A stretch of DNA of 64,000 bases from Ascochyta rabiei (GCF_004011695.2 NC_082408.1:171501-235500); one strand, 5' to 3'. Positions 1-10,576 are shown, counted from the first letter of the stretch. Program-made: numbers and translations. The notes: generated by a model from the letters alone, not told the origin.

Positions 1-1
1 T

Positions 2-1246
2 GAGAAAGGTTGGGATTGGCGGTTATGCGGTGGAGGCATGACGTGGAACCCACGTCTTTTGCCGTACAAGAACGCTATCACCAACCAACTGTTCATATCA
101 GCAAGTATCGGCATGTACCTGCATTTTCCAGGGGATGCGAATTGCTCGCCGTTTCTCTCGCAGTACGACAAAGTCCAAGACAGCAATGACAAGAAGCCAA
201 ACGACGAGCTTCTCCACGCGCAAGAGCACGGCGATCAATGTGAAGAGAATACTAGCGGAGACAGCTCGTATGACCCTGTCTACCTGGCTAATGCGATCCA
301 TGGCTATGACTGGTTGAAGAACAGCGGTATGACGAATCGTCAAGGTCTGTATGTAGACGGTTTTCATATCGCCGGCTATCGCACGAACCACAGCAAGACC
401 GAGTGCAACGAACGCAACGAAATGGTGTATACATACAACCAGGGTGTCGTTCTCTCCGGCCTGAGAGGCCTTTGGGAAGCAACAGGAAAACAAACCTACC
501 TCGAAGACGGCCACGAGCTTGTCCGTAACGTCATCCGCGCCACGGGCTGGGAGGACGAACACATCCTGACTCCAGCTTGCACTCACTCTAAGAAGCCCGA
601 CAAGATTTTCGAGCCGAAGCAAGATGTTCTCACCAGATGGGCCGGCCTCGGTGCAGATGGCATTCTGGCTGAGGCATGCGATCCGTCTGGGACCTGCAAT
701 CAAGACGGCCAGGCGTTCAAGGGTATCTTCTTCCACCACCTCACGACTTTCTGCGCCCCGTTGCCGTCTGTACCTGTTCGCCCGGGTAGGACATACGCAG
801 CGAGTCGCGAGACGCGCACACTGCATGCTAGAAGCTGTCAGGAGTATACCAAGTGGGTTGTGCACAATGCAGAAGCAGCGCTGCGCACGAGGAACGAGCA
901 GGGTTTGTTTGGCAGCTGGTGGGGCGCGGACGTCCATCACGGAGGAACATTGCGGGTGAGTCGAGAGATGAATGCGACGGACTACAGGAACAGACCTGAC
1001 GAGTACGTGGCGAGCTTCGAGGATGTAGTCGACTCGCCAGGCGAGGAGGGAGACGGCGATGAGCTTCTGGCGGGCGATGATGTGGTCGGAGACACGGATG
1101 ACAGCATGAACTCGAGCAGCTCTCGTGATCTGAACGACCGTGGACGAGGTCGGACGGTTGAGACGCAGGGGAGTGGCATTGCGGTGCTGAGAGCGATGTT
1201 GGAATTCACGAAACTGGTTGAGGACGACGGGAAAATTAAGCCGTGA
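2..1246 (+). CDS. Glycoside hydrolase family 76 (alpha-1,6-mannanase-like), 5' end outside window
   Basis: This is the 3' part of a GH76 gene. The frame is already open at base 2 and reads DWRLCGGGMTWNP before the methionine at 38, so that methionine is internal. GH76 enzymes are endo-alpha-1,6-mannanases of the Dcw1/Dfg5 group that act on the cell wall or on GPI-anchored mannoproteins. Visible signatures are YKNAITNQLF, a WL.....GLYVDGFH block and the family-typical YTYNQGVVLSGL followed by LYEATGK-like residues. The catalytic Asp-Asp pair lies in the missing N-terminal part. The last ~100 residues are acidic and low complexity (EEGDGDELLAGDD) and end at a TGA at 1244. No hydrophobic GPI tail is visible, so a soluble or intracellular form is possible. 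No intron is needed within the window. Confidence 0.85.
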   Translation, partial: EKGWDWRLCGGGMTWNPRLLPYKNAITNQLFISASIGMYLHFPGDANCSPFLSQYDKVQDSNDKKPNDELLHAQEHGDQCEENTSGDSSYDPVYLANAIHGYDWLKNSGMTNRQGLYVDGFHIAGYRTNHSKTECNERNEMVYTYNQGVVLSGLRGLWEATGKQTYLEDGHELVRNVIRATGWEDEHILTPACTHSKKPDKIFEPKQDVLTRWAGLGADGILAEACDPSGTCNQDGQAFKGIFFHHLTTFCAPLPSVPVRPGRTYAASRETRTLHARSCQEYTKWVVHNAEAALRTRNEQGLFGSWWGADVHHGGTLRVSREMNATDYRNRPDEYVASFEDVVDSPGEEGDGDELLAGDDVVGDTDDSMNSSSSRDLNDRGRGRTVETQGSGIAVLRAMLEFTKLVEDDGKIKP

Positions 1247-1821
1247 GCTTTAGTAGTTCAGATCAGGTGTTTGCGCATACGCATCGCTCTCGCAATACAA
1301 CACGTTCGACAAGACAGAATATAGACTGATCTGACGTGATACCGCATATTGACAGGAAGCAGGCACGTTTAGTCCTTCCGTTCTGAAGCTGCGACTCAGT
1401 CACCAAGGTACTCAGGCCGAGGCCCGAATGGCGAAAGAGGCGAGCTTACGTCAGAAGGTGTCTGTGTTGTGCTCTTGATACGACCGCTCTGGAGGACTAT
1501 TCCAAGGCTTGATCAAGCCAGCGGCCATAACCGCTCGGTCTCAGCACATCTTCACACACAGGACGTTATTCCTTCTTCATCGTTTGTAAGCGCCACTCAT
1601 TCTTGGAAAAATGCCCATGATTCACAGTGACCTGGTTTTTTTGCGCTCCAAAGTCTCCGAGAGTTGTTGGCCTTTGCGATCCTACGACCACGAAAGTCTC
1701 CGGAAGCACACAATCATGTCTCCGCGCGGGATGCAGCTTACTCCACTCCAGCCCATGCGACTCCATAGGTACTGGTGCAATATATTCCTTGTAGTGGATT
1801 GGCAGGCTCGTCTTAGAAGGG
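1247..1821. other. Intergenic, no recognisable gene
   Basis: This is the spacer between the mannanase and the transposon. It holds two short overlapping open frames on opposite strands (about 1566-1904 and 1611-1841) that match nothing I know. The transposon insertion cuts the minus-strand one, so a small disrupted gene is possible but unsupported. Confidence 0.4.
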
Positions 1822-1829
1822 ATGGCGAG
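1822..1829 (+). repeat. Target-site duplication, left copy (ATGGCGAG)
   Basis: This 8-bp direct repeat is identical to 5477-5484 and directly abuts the CAGCGTGTC terminal repeat of the hAT element. It is the host sequence duplicated on insertion. Confidence 0.9.
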
Positions 1830-4800
1830 CAGCGTGTCTAACCGTACGTAGTACGGCCCGTAACAGTTACGGGTTACGGCTGTAAATATAGTAAGTAACA
1901 GCAATTATATAAGCTGTAGCTGTATACGTACTGTAGCTATACATAAAGCTGTAATATAGTTATAGTACAGCCAACCTTAGTGTTAACAATAGGGGGATAG
2001 GGGGGGGGGGCCGCATAGGCTACTATTGTTAAAACTTAACACCACGCCTGACGCAAGGCCTTAAAAGTATTACTACCTCCTCCCCTACCACGCCATAACG
2101 CGATTATTGCGTTTTTTTTTAATATTAACACGCATAAAGGCAGATAAAGCCTATAGAACACGTTCCTAAAGCACAGTTATACTCTAAATTAATTGTAGGG
2201 GCGTGCAGGAGGTATATCACCAGGTTTAGTAACTACAGCGTCCCTAGGCATCGCAACAGCTTTAAATTTGCTCTAAATAACGTACTAGCGCCTTGCTAAT
2301 AGGATAAGTTATCTAATTAGCGTTAATTAAGCTCCCTGTTAATTAAACCATCCCTATAACACTATAATACTACAACGCCTATTACCTATAACCTGCCTCT
2401 GCCTCTACGCCTACCTATAACAAGCCCTAGCTTCCTTATACGCTTAACTTCACTGTTACACATATAACGCGCTAGGATAATATAGACACCTACTAAAGGA
2501 GAGTAAATCTAGAGCTTTTTAAGGCATCTACACCCTAGTATAACATATACTCTGCTACACAGTATATAACTATTAACTAGTAATAGTAAAGGTTATTTAT
2601 GTAGCTAGGCTGTATATGTAAGCACCTCTAGTAAGAAGGTCCTTAGGGATTCTCGCAATAGATCTATATTATCTATTAACTTCAGCGCTATGTAGGATAG
2701 CTGGTTATCTAGGTGGCTAGAAAGGAGATTTCTGAGTAAGTCCGCCTATATAACCCTCCCCTCCTCCCCTCCTACGCCCTCTACCACCATTATTAACATG
2801 CCTCTAACTAGATTAACCTAGACCTAGCTTACTAACGTTACTAGAGCACCTGTATACCACTTAGCAGGCTTAAAGACCCTTAGTAAGATAGCCTATGCCT
2901 TATTATTAACCTCTCTGTTAGTATTACTATCGCCCTATCTATTAATTAAGGCAAGCCTAGCTTATATATAACACTCTAACGCTACTAGCGTTAACTTTTC
3001 TGTTAATTTTAACTAAGTATACTATAGGAACACACGCCTTAACGCTAGTTAGCTAGGTTATTAGGTACGCTATAAGGCCTAGCTAGCTAGTAGAAAAGAC
3101 TTAGCTGCTATATGGTTATATGGAGTTGCACTACAGTACTTAGAGGTTAACAGCTCTACTATAAAGTACTGGCTTTGCTAGAGGTGTTACAAATTAGGTG
3201 TTACCCCTAATGCCCTCTGTATTAATAGGACAGCTTACGTTAACACACATATACGCAACAAGCATTAAATTAACCCTAAAACAGGCCTTATTCTAGATAC
3301 CTAAGCTACCCCTAAGAACCTATAGGCAGCTGCACGCGTTACTAGCTTATCTACCTTTACTGCACATACCCCTTAGGAGGAGGATAAGCTTTAGTTAGCC
3401 TTTATTAATTAGGCTATTGCTAATAATATATTGTTTACTATAATAACAGCACCTGCTATATAAGGCCTAATTGCTTAGAATTAACAAGATCTACTCTACG
3501 CCTTACCTAATTCCTGCTTAACAATGTTATTATACGTTACTAATTAACTTTAACAACATTAATTAGAGGTAGCAGCACTTATTAAGATAGCTTAGAGTAA
3601 GATTAGTGTAAGCGTTAACGTGTAGACGTTACGTAACTACTATAGCTTTCTTACTATTATAGCTTACTTTGTTAATGCTTTATATAAGTAATAAGACGTA
3701 CTTCTTACCTTCTATAACCTTATTAGTAATTACTTAGGTAGTGCATAAGCCTTAGTTATTATTAATATTATCTATAAGTATAACTTTAAGACTTAATTTA
3801 ACTGCTTTATTAGCAATAATACTACTAGTAACAATTAATTACTATATAACAGGCTTTCCAACCTGTCTAAATTAATTAAATTAGACTCCTGTTACTGCCT
3901 CTGCTGCGCTAGCTATATAATTAACCTTATTATTAAGGCAACACTATATAGAGACGGCGTTAGTTAGTTTAAAGAAGAGCTTACTAGTGTAGGTCCCCTA
4001 GATTAATTTAAGTTATACAAGTAATATAGCGTTGTTAGTAAGCTATATAACTTTATTAACGCTGTTTATACCTTATATAAGCGTTATAAGGTATTTAAAT
4101 ATTACTAATAATTATTATCTAATAATAATCCTCTGTAGGAGTATTTTACGCTTAACCTTATACAGGCTAGAGGGGTCTACTAGCACTTAACATACCTTAT
4201 ATTACTCTGTTACTAGGAGCTCTAAGGTGTTATATAAGCTTATTAATGTTAACTACGCAGCCTTAATACCTATATAACCTCTAAAATTAACAAAGCTGCT
4301 GCTAAAGTACTTAATAATTGCATTACTAAGGATAATTAGGATAAGGTTAACAGGCTTATTAATTTCCTCTAAGAGCTGTACTAGCTTACAAAGCGTCTTA
4401 AAGGTAATAACAGCTAATTAGGATACAGCTTGTTATAGTAGACTATCCCTAATTTATAGACTTTATAGGCGTTATATAACAAGAAATTAATTAAGCTAGA
4501 TAAAAAGCCTGCTAGTTTCCTTAAACAGGGCGTCTAATTTAGCCTTACAAAGCTTAATAGGTACTAGAAGAAGCTTGTTAACAACCTAGACGTTAGCTAC
4601 TATTGTATTGCTACAATGCTGCACCCTATGCTTTGCTAGTACTAGTTTAAGAATAAGTAGGGTTATTTTCTAATATACAACAGGAAGGCTAATAAGTTAA
4701 TCTAGATTGTTTATAAGGCCTATAAGCAGAGTAGTTAATTAGATAACAATTTAGATTAACTTAATAATCTATACTCTTAGCTAAGCTGCCGCAAGGTCCC

Positions 4801-5476
4801 TAGAGATGCTATAAGGACTTGTTTTAATAATATAATAGCAGTAGACCTCTATTTACTTACTAGTTTTAAGGGCTCTAAGCAGCAGAAACAGCATAATAAG
4901 CTGTAGGAGTATTTTAAAGCTATTGTAATTAACCTCTGTAATAATAATCCTAAGTATTAATAACTCTTCTACAATCTATAGCAATAGTAGGTATATTAGA
5001 GGCAGCACAAATATCCTGTGCTATTTAAAATAGCTTGCAATTTCCTCTCTATCCTAAGTACCAGCTGCAAGTGCAAGTGCTGTTTTAGCGTTGCTATGCG
5101 TATAATAACTAATAATTAGAACTAATTACAGCTAAGTATAATAGAGGCTATTTAATTACAGAAGAATTAGCTGTGTTACAGGCTTATTACAAGCCTATAT
5201 ACTAAGATAGAGGCGTTAATAATACTACAGGAGAAGAAGCAGGTAGATTTAACAGAAACAGCGACCCCTAAGTGCTTACAGGCGTTACAGGATAGGCCTC
5301 CTTTACAGTTATTAACTACGCTAGACTAAAAATGGCAACTGTACACCTGTAGCTACGTCTCTACACTGTAAAGTAGGCCTACGCCGTAATTTTAGGACGT
5401 AACGGCCGACGATAATTGCCGTTACTTACGGCAATCGACCTTTGCCGTAGCCGTTTACTTACGGTTGGACACGCTG
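1830..5476 (+). mobile_element. hAT-superfamily DNA transposon, complete ends, RIP-degraded
   Basis: This is a 3,647-bp element. The left end reads CAGCGTGTCTAACCGTA and the reverse complement of the right end reads CAGCGTGTCCAACCGTA, so it has terminal inverted repeats beginning with CAG, followed by related CCGTA/ACGGC-rich subterminal sequence. It is flanked on both sides by the 8-bp direct repeat ATGGCGAG (1822-1829 and 5477-5484). An 8-bp target duplication with CA(G)-starting ends is the hAT signature. The interior is strongly TpA-rich and full of TAA/TAG stops, as expected after repeat-induced point mutation at CpA. A decayed transposase is readable on the plus strand (separate entry). 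The element cannot be autonomous now. Confidence 0.93.
3165..5329 (+). pseudogene. hAT transposase fossil (BED-like finger, core, dimerisation domain)
   Basis: One main plus-strand frame reads as a hAT transposase interrupted by many TAA/TAG codons. Near 3170-3270 it shows a BED-like finger, WLC-stop-RC ... THIRNKH (C-x2-C, H-x4-H). Near 3590-3720 it reads KISVSVNV-stop-T followed by FLTIIAYFVNALYK, the usual hAT core with the catalytic Asp of the DVWTS block changed (GTT AAC). From 5009 to about 5190 it reads YPVLFKIACNFLSI ... SCKCKCCFSVA, then IIEAI and LQKN, the C-terminal hAT dimerisation region. The frame closes with TAA at 5327-5329. Stops sit where Gln, Arg or Trp codons are expected, consistent with C-to-T and G-to-A changes. 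The stretch 1860-3160 inside the element shows no readable protein. Confidence 0.85.
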
Positions 5477-5484
5477 ATGGCGAG
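5477..5484 (+). repeat. Target-site duplication, right copy (ATGGCGAG)
   Basis: This is the right copy of the 8-bp duplication, directly after the terminal GACACGCTG. Joining bases 1821 and 5477 would restore the pre-insertion site. Confidence 0.9.
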
Positions 5485-5658
5485 ACATAAGCGCTACACA
5501 GCACTTGCGCGTATGAGTACTTAAACCTCGCACCGCGTAGTTACAGATGTACACATTACGCCCGACTAGATCTCTTCATTTAGCAGCCTACGCTATCGCA
5601 AGCTTCAAGCCCACCATCCATTGCCGTTGCACCACCACTTCCTCGCCGTTTGTACAAC

Positions 5659-6564
5659 ATGGCCGCGCAAACCCCATCCACCAAATCCGAGCTCGACCCC
5701 GCCTCAACATCAGCATGGCATAGTTCAGACGTAGCCCAACAGTACAAATTCGCCGAGAACGCAACGCGGCCATTTGCTGCTCTCATGGTATCAAAAACCC
5801 ATCTCGCGCACAGCGTCACCTCGAAACCCGCGCGCATCTTCGACCTAGCGTGCGGGACCGGCGCGGTAGAAGCGGAGATGTACTCTGCGATCGAGCAGCA
5901 CAAATGGGACGCTGTCGAGGTCCTAGCCGGCGACATCAGCCAGCCGATGGTGGACTACCTGGCCAGGCGAGGGGAGCGCGAGGGGTGGAGAGGTCTGACG
6001 ACCCGTGTTGTGGATGGCGCGAAGCTCGATGTGAGCCTGCAAGAAGAAGCGTTCACGCATGTTTTTGTCGGCTTCGGCATCTTCCTTCTCCCCCTCGATA
6101 CGCTGCGCAAACTCGCGGGGCTGCTGCATCCTGGTGGTGCGCTCGCAGTGACTACCTGGGCTACGGTGCCGTGGTATCAGCTGCTGGAGAAGACGTACGC
6201 CCGTATCGAGAATGGGCCGGAGCTACCATCTCCGATGCAGCTTTGGGGCGTGATGACGAATGGGAGGCCGTGGTATGAGTCTTCGTTTGTCGAGCAGCAG
6301 CTGCAAGAGGCTGGGTTGCGGGGTGTTGAGATGGTGCAGAGGAGATTAAAAATAGACTGTGGAACGCCCGAGGTTTTTATGACGACTATGGGGTTCGTCG
6401 TGGGGATGTTGAGTAAGATGTGGAGGGAGGATTTGAGGGAGAAGTGGGTGAAGGAAGTTGTGGAAACGATGAAGGCGGCCGCGGTAGAGGAGGCGGGCGG
6501 GATGGACAAGCCGGTGTTTATGGATTGCGAGGGGATTGTCGGGGTAAGATGGAAGGGGGAGTGA
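5659..6564 (+). CDS. SAM-dependent class I methyltransferase
   Basis: This is a 301-residue intronless gene. I start it at the ATG at 5659 (MAAQTPST); a TTG nine bases upstream is in frame but not needed. It has a class I Rossmann methyltransferase fold. Motif I is FDLACGTG at about residues 61-68, an acidic residue follows in the LAGDISQPMVDYL block, and FVGFGIFLLPLDTLRKLAGLLHPGGALAVTTW matches motifs IV-V of the UbiE/Methyltransf_11 group. The substrate cannot be deduced. It is convergent with RPC34, with 156 bp between the stop codons, and starts only 175 bp after the transposon's target duplication, so the hAT element occupies its upstream region. Confidence 0.85.
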   Translation: MAAQTPSTKSELDPASTSAWHSSDVAQQYKFAENATRPFAALMVSKTHLAHSVTSKPARIFDLACGTGAVEAEMYSAIEQHKWDAVEVLAGDISQPMVDYLARRGEREGWRGLTTRVVDGAKLDVSLQEEAFTHVFVGFGIFLLPLDTLRKLAGLLHPGGALAVTTWATVPWYQLLEKTYARIENGPELPSPMQLWGVMTNGRPWYESSFVEQQLQEAGLRGVEMVQRRLKIDCGTPEVFMTTMGFVVGMLSKMWREDLREKWVKEVVETMKAAAVEEAGGMDKPVFMDCEGIVGVRWKGE

Positions 6565-6720
6565 AATGGAAAGACTCAAAGTACATCCAGGAGCCGTCAT
6601 CGTCAGCTTGAATGGAGAGGACGATGCTGTCGCAAGAAGATGTGGTTGGGTATTTCGTCAAAAGTAGCCGTAAATGCAGCAGCCCAGAACGCCATCGCTA
6701 TGCTGTGTGAACCCTGGCGT

Positions 6721-7795
6721 TTATACCTCTTCTGACTGCGTCTCCAGCCATTGCCCAAAGTATACGCAGGTTCTGGCAGAAATTTCTCCTTCGTCACCGC
6801 AAAGGTCAAAGACAGGGCAGTTGCCGCACGGAGCGTCGACGAAGCCGTTGTAGACCTTGGTGTCGATGGCGGTCAGGACGGTGCGGTAGTTGGTTCCAGA
6901 TATCTTCTCAAGCCGCCCGTCAAGCACCATCATCTCCAGCAGCTGCTCCATGTCGTCTTCCCTGACCGTCTTGCCCCTCAGAATCTCCTTTGCGTTCAGC
7001 CACTCAGCCACCGAGGCAGAAGTTGGATACTGGGGGTTGTTCTTGTGCACAATCTTGGACGCGTTTGGGTTTCTCGGCTGGTGGTAGGGCTTCACTGCCG
7101 GTGCATCCTCAATATCTCGTATCCCCTGCACCTGCGCCTTCTTCTGCGCAATCTCAGCAGACCTGTCCGGCCGCTCGTAGTCGTTCCAGTTGCCAGGGAC
7201 CTTGATGCACGTCTCGTTCTCCACATACTGCGCGACAATGCCTGATATTGTCTCTATCAAGGCTGCGTCAAAGTCTCCCTCTGACTGCCATGGGCCTCCA
7301 GCAATGTCTTCGGACGGGCGCAGGTGCTTCAGCAGGTACATCTTGCGGTTCGGGAACTTGACGCTCATGACCGATTGCACGAGATCCTTCGACTCCAAGC
7401 TCTTCAGGCATTTCGTGAGGATTTGTTGGGTAACGTTGGTGCGAGCTCGTAGTGCTTTGGACCAGATGCCCTCGGCTTGGACCTGGTCAATGTGGTGGTA
7501 GAGGAGTCGCTCGTCGGGCGTCAGTCGGCGCAGCCTGAGCGGGTGTTAGTACGGTGGGACGTTGCTGTGTACGTTCGATGCATACTTGTCGGCTTCTGGC
7601 CGCGAGCGCAGCTTCCAGCACGGCTCCCCCTCGAATGTCATGAGCTTCATGAGATGGCGATCGCACAGCTCCTGCAAGAGCATGGTAAGCTCGGCCATGG
7701 TCTCCGCGACCTGCATGTTAGAAAGGTCGCGCTGGAAGAAGACGGTGCCCTGGGATCTTTGCGCGCATTTGTCGTACAGCGCGTCGGCGGGGGTG

Positions 7796-7843
<48 letters not shown>

Positions 7844-7917
7844 TCATTGTTCGCGAGCTCCACAGCGGAGGGCTCTTCCTCTTTCGGCACCATCGAGGGC
7901 GCCATGGGTGCAGCCAT
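6721..7917 (-). CDS. RPC34: RNA polymerase III subunit Rpc34 (RPC6/POLR3F)
   Basis: The protein has 381 residues in two exons, 7586-7917 and 6721-7534. The 51-bp intron starts GTATGC, contains TACTAAC and ends CAG; the splice rebuilds a Lys codon (aa|g) before LRRLTPDERLLYHHID. Rpc34 is part of the Rpc82-Rpc34-Rpc31 subcomplex that recruits TFIIIB and helps open tRNA and 5S promoters. The winged-helix region includes GIWSKALRARTNVTQQ and LVQSVMSVKFPNRKMYLLKHLRPSE; the C-terminus has CGNCPVFDLCGDEGEISARTCVYF, the conserved Cys cluster that binds iron-sulfur in orthologues. The N-terminus carries an Ala-Gly dipeptide run encoded by a TGCTCC hexamer repeat. The gene diverges from PHO8, with 818 bp between start codons. 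Confidence 0.95.
7797..7844 (+). repeat. Hexanucleotide microsatellite (TGCTCC)n inside RPC34
   Basis: About seven perfect copies of TGCTCC (plus strand) encode alternating Ala-Gly near residue 30 of RPC34. Each copy adds two residues, so length changes keep the frame. Confidence 0.9.
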
Positions 7918-8735
7918 GTTGTCGAATACTTGCTGCGTGTCACCGGTCGATCATGGACAATGTGTCGCAGCCGAGGCGCAAAGTGTTGCGAGCGCCGCCG
8001 CACTGTTGGTTGCTCACAAAAAAGTAGAGTGGAGTCACGTCACGTGACTGTGCCCGCCCCACATGTGCTGCGGGGAGCGGTTCACCTCCGAGCTTCGACG
8101 TCTGCCACACATTTGGTCACTCACTCTCGACGTCTGCCGCACATTGAGTCGCTCCAGATCTCTCTCTCCCCCTTCCTCTCTGAAGAGATCATGTGATGCG
8201 CGACAACGTGCGGCCAAGGAATATGGCTGTGCTTACCACTGGCCGACAACTGTCATCACATGCGCGGACACAGCTCAATCGTGATTTCTTCCCACCTGCC
8301 TGGCCCAACGCAAGGTGCTCAAGACCACCTCCACATATTCATACACATAGATTCCGCACGTGACGAAATTGTAATCTGGCTCAGAATCTTACCGGTTGGC
8401 TGAGAATTCAGCTTAGCAAAGCTTTCATGGAGCCTCCCTCAAGCCAGTCTCTCTCATGAAAATTGCTACACAGCTTGCCACGGCTCAGACCACCATGGTC
8501 TTGGCATTACTGGAGCTTCCTCTGCATCGCTCGTGATGCAACCCAGAGACGAAAGATCGATGGTCATGCCCCAGGTTCAGATGATGTTGAGCATGTCAGG
8601 CTAGACTGAAAGCGGCTGGATCAGCGCCGATCTTCCGCAGCCTCGCATGCTGATAACCCTCGAACACGATGCACTCCTGAGACAAAAGACGGTCCGCTGT
8701 CCGTCGACTCCTTTACACCTCAACCACAACGCATA
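7918..8735. promoter_or_regulatory. Divergent RPC34/PHO8 promoter region
   Basis: This is an 818-bp intergenic stretch between two divergent start codons. It has no credible gene. It contains CACGTG palindromes at 8041-8046 and 8358-8363 and related GTCACGTCACG sequence near 8035, candidate bHLH sites. The 8358 copy lies about 380 bp upstream of the PHO8 start. Confidence 0.5.
8358..8363. promoter_or_regulatory. CACGTG candidate Pho4/NUC-1 site upstream of PHO8
   Basis: This is a perfect E-box palindrome within CGCACGTGAC. In yeast, Pho4 activates PHO8 through CACGTG-type elements, and the orthologous filamentous-fungal regulator NUC-1 binds the same core. The role here is inferred from sequence and position only. 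Confidence 0.4.
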
Positions 8736-10576
8736 ATGAGTCGCCCGCTTCTCTCGAACCGGACATCCTCGGAGTTCCAGGAGCGTGATATTGCCGAGGA
8801 AGATGCTCTCCTGACTGGTCAGCGCACCGAGCGCAGCACTTCGGGATGGCAGAGATGGCAGAGATGGCGTGAGACGGGGCTGTTGGTGTGGGCGGTCGTA
8901 GCTACAGCAGGCGTCGTCATTCTTGCCGTAGTCTACCAAAAGGCAGGAGGAAGTCCATCGGACAGCACACCGAGCAGCGGCCACGGGAAGCGCAACCTCA
9001 TCTTCATGGTGTCTGACGGCATGGGCCCCACGAGTCTGAGCTTGACGCGCAGCTTCATGCAGTTCCAGAACGGCGCACCTTTCAGCGAGCAGCTCGTCAT
9101 CGACCAGCACATGATTGGCCAGTCCCGCACTCGATCCTCGTCCAGCCTGATCACCGACTCGGCCGCGGGCGCAACAGCTTTCTCGTGCGCGCAGAAGAGC
9201 TACAACGGTGCCATCTCAGTCACGCCTGATCACGAGCCCTGCGGGACGGTGCTCGAGGCAGCGAAGAAGGCCGGATACATGACAGGCTTAGTCGTTACTA
9301 CGCGCATTACAGATGCTACGCCGGCATGCTTCGCAGCCCACGTCAACATGCGCCAGGAGGAGGACCGCATTGCCGAGCAGATGGTGGGCGACTACCCTCT
9401 GGGCCGTGTCGTGGACCTGATGTTCGGTGGCGGTCGCTGCCACTTCGTCCCCAATTCCACGCTCGACCACTCGTGCAGGGATGACGACCGCGATGTGGTG
9501 GACCTGGCGCGCAAGAACGGCTTCAACTACATCTCGGACCGCGCAGGCTTCGATGGCTTGAAGGGTGGCGCCAACCTTGACTTGCCCATGCTGGGCCTCT
9601 TCGCCGACACAGACATCCCCTACGAGATCGACCGCCGCAACGAGAACGACAAATACCCTTCCTTGCACGAGATGGCCGAGGCCGCTATGAAGGCGTTGAG
9701 CGAGGCCACCCGCGACAGTGACAAGGGCTTTTTTCTCATGATCGAAGGCTCGAGGATCGATCACGCAGGCCACCACAATGATCCTGCTGCTCAGGTCCAC
9801 GAAGTGCTCGCCTACGATAAGACCTTCGCCAGTGTGCTCGATTTCATCAAAAATGAGAAGACGGAGACCGTCATGGTCTCTACCTCTGACCACGAGACTG
9901 GTGGTTTGGCAACCGCTCGCCGTACGTCTACCCTCAGCCCGCATACACATACACACATTTGCTAACTCGTCCAGAACTCCATACCACCTACCCGGAGTAC
10001 GTCTGGCACCCCGCGCCCCTTGCCAACGCAACCCACTCCGCCGAGCGCCTCGCCATCGAATACGCAGCATATCTTCTGTCATCGCCCTCGCACGAGCGGA
10101 AGAAGGTCTTTGTCATCAACAGCATCACCAACGGACTCGGTATCCACGACTACACCGAGGACGAAGTCGAAGCCATCACCGACGCGCCCCTCACTTCCTT
10201 GTACGCCTACGCCGATATGATCTCCCGCCGCTCGCAGACCGGGTGGAGCACGCACGGCCACTCAGCCGCAGACGTCAACATCTACTCGTCCAACCCCAAA
10301 GCAGCCGCAGCGCTAGTCGGCAACCACGAGAACACGGAAGTCGGCGAGTTCCTAAGAAACTACCTCGCAGTCGACGTCGAGGCCGTGACAAAAGAGCTTA
10401 GAGAGAAAGGCAAGGATCTCAAGGTGCTGGGCATCAACGGCACGGAAGTCAGCTGGATGGGCAAGGTTCCGAAAGAAGGTGAGAGGTTGGATGGCCAGAC
10501 GCATTTAGCCGACTACACAGGCGACTTCAAGAAGAGGCATCTGCTGCACGGCAGGGCGTGCGATTGCGGGCACTGA
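8736..10576 (+). CDS. PHO8: Vacuolar-type alkaline phosphatase (Pho8-like)
   Basis: The protein has 595 residues in two exons, 8736-9921 and 9975-10576. The 53-bp intron starts GTACGT, contains GCTAACT and ends CAG; the splice rebuilds a Gln codon (c|aa). It is a type II membrane phosphomonoesterase: a cytosolic N-terminus of ~47 residues with acidic and dileucine-like DALL/RPLL motifs, one transmembrane segment at about 48-67, then a lumenal catalytic domain. Metal and active-site motifs are present: MVSDGMGP (Asp94), ITDSAAGATAF with nucleophile Ser142, EGSRIDHAGHHND and STSDHETGG. The product hydrolyses phosphate esters in the vacuole. The length matches fungal Pho8 proteins, and a CACGTG site lies upstream. 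Confidence 0.95.

Noticed and set aside
98..940. 280-codon minus-strand frame opposite the mannanase
   Set aside because: Shadow of the plus-strand GH76 gene, with no motif of its own.
1860..3160. A second gene in the left part of the hAT element
   Set aside because: No frame reads as protein even when stops are ignored; only the transposase region is legible.
5650..5658. TTG start for the methyltransferase at 5650
   Set aside because: Eukaryotic genes start at ATG; the ATG at 5659 is in frame.
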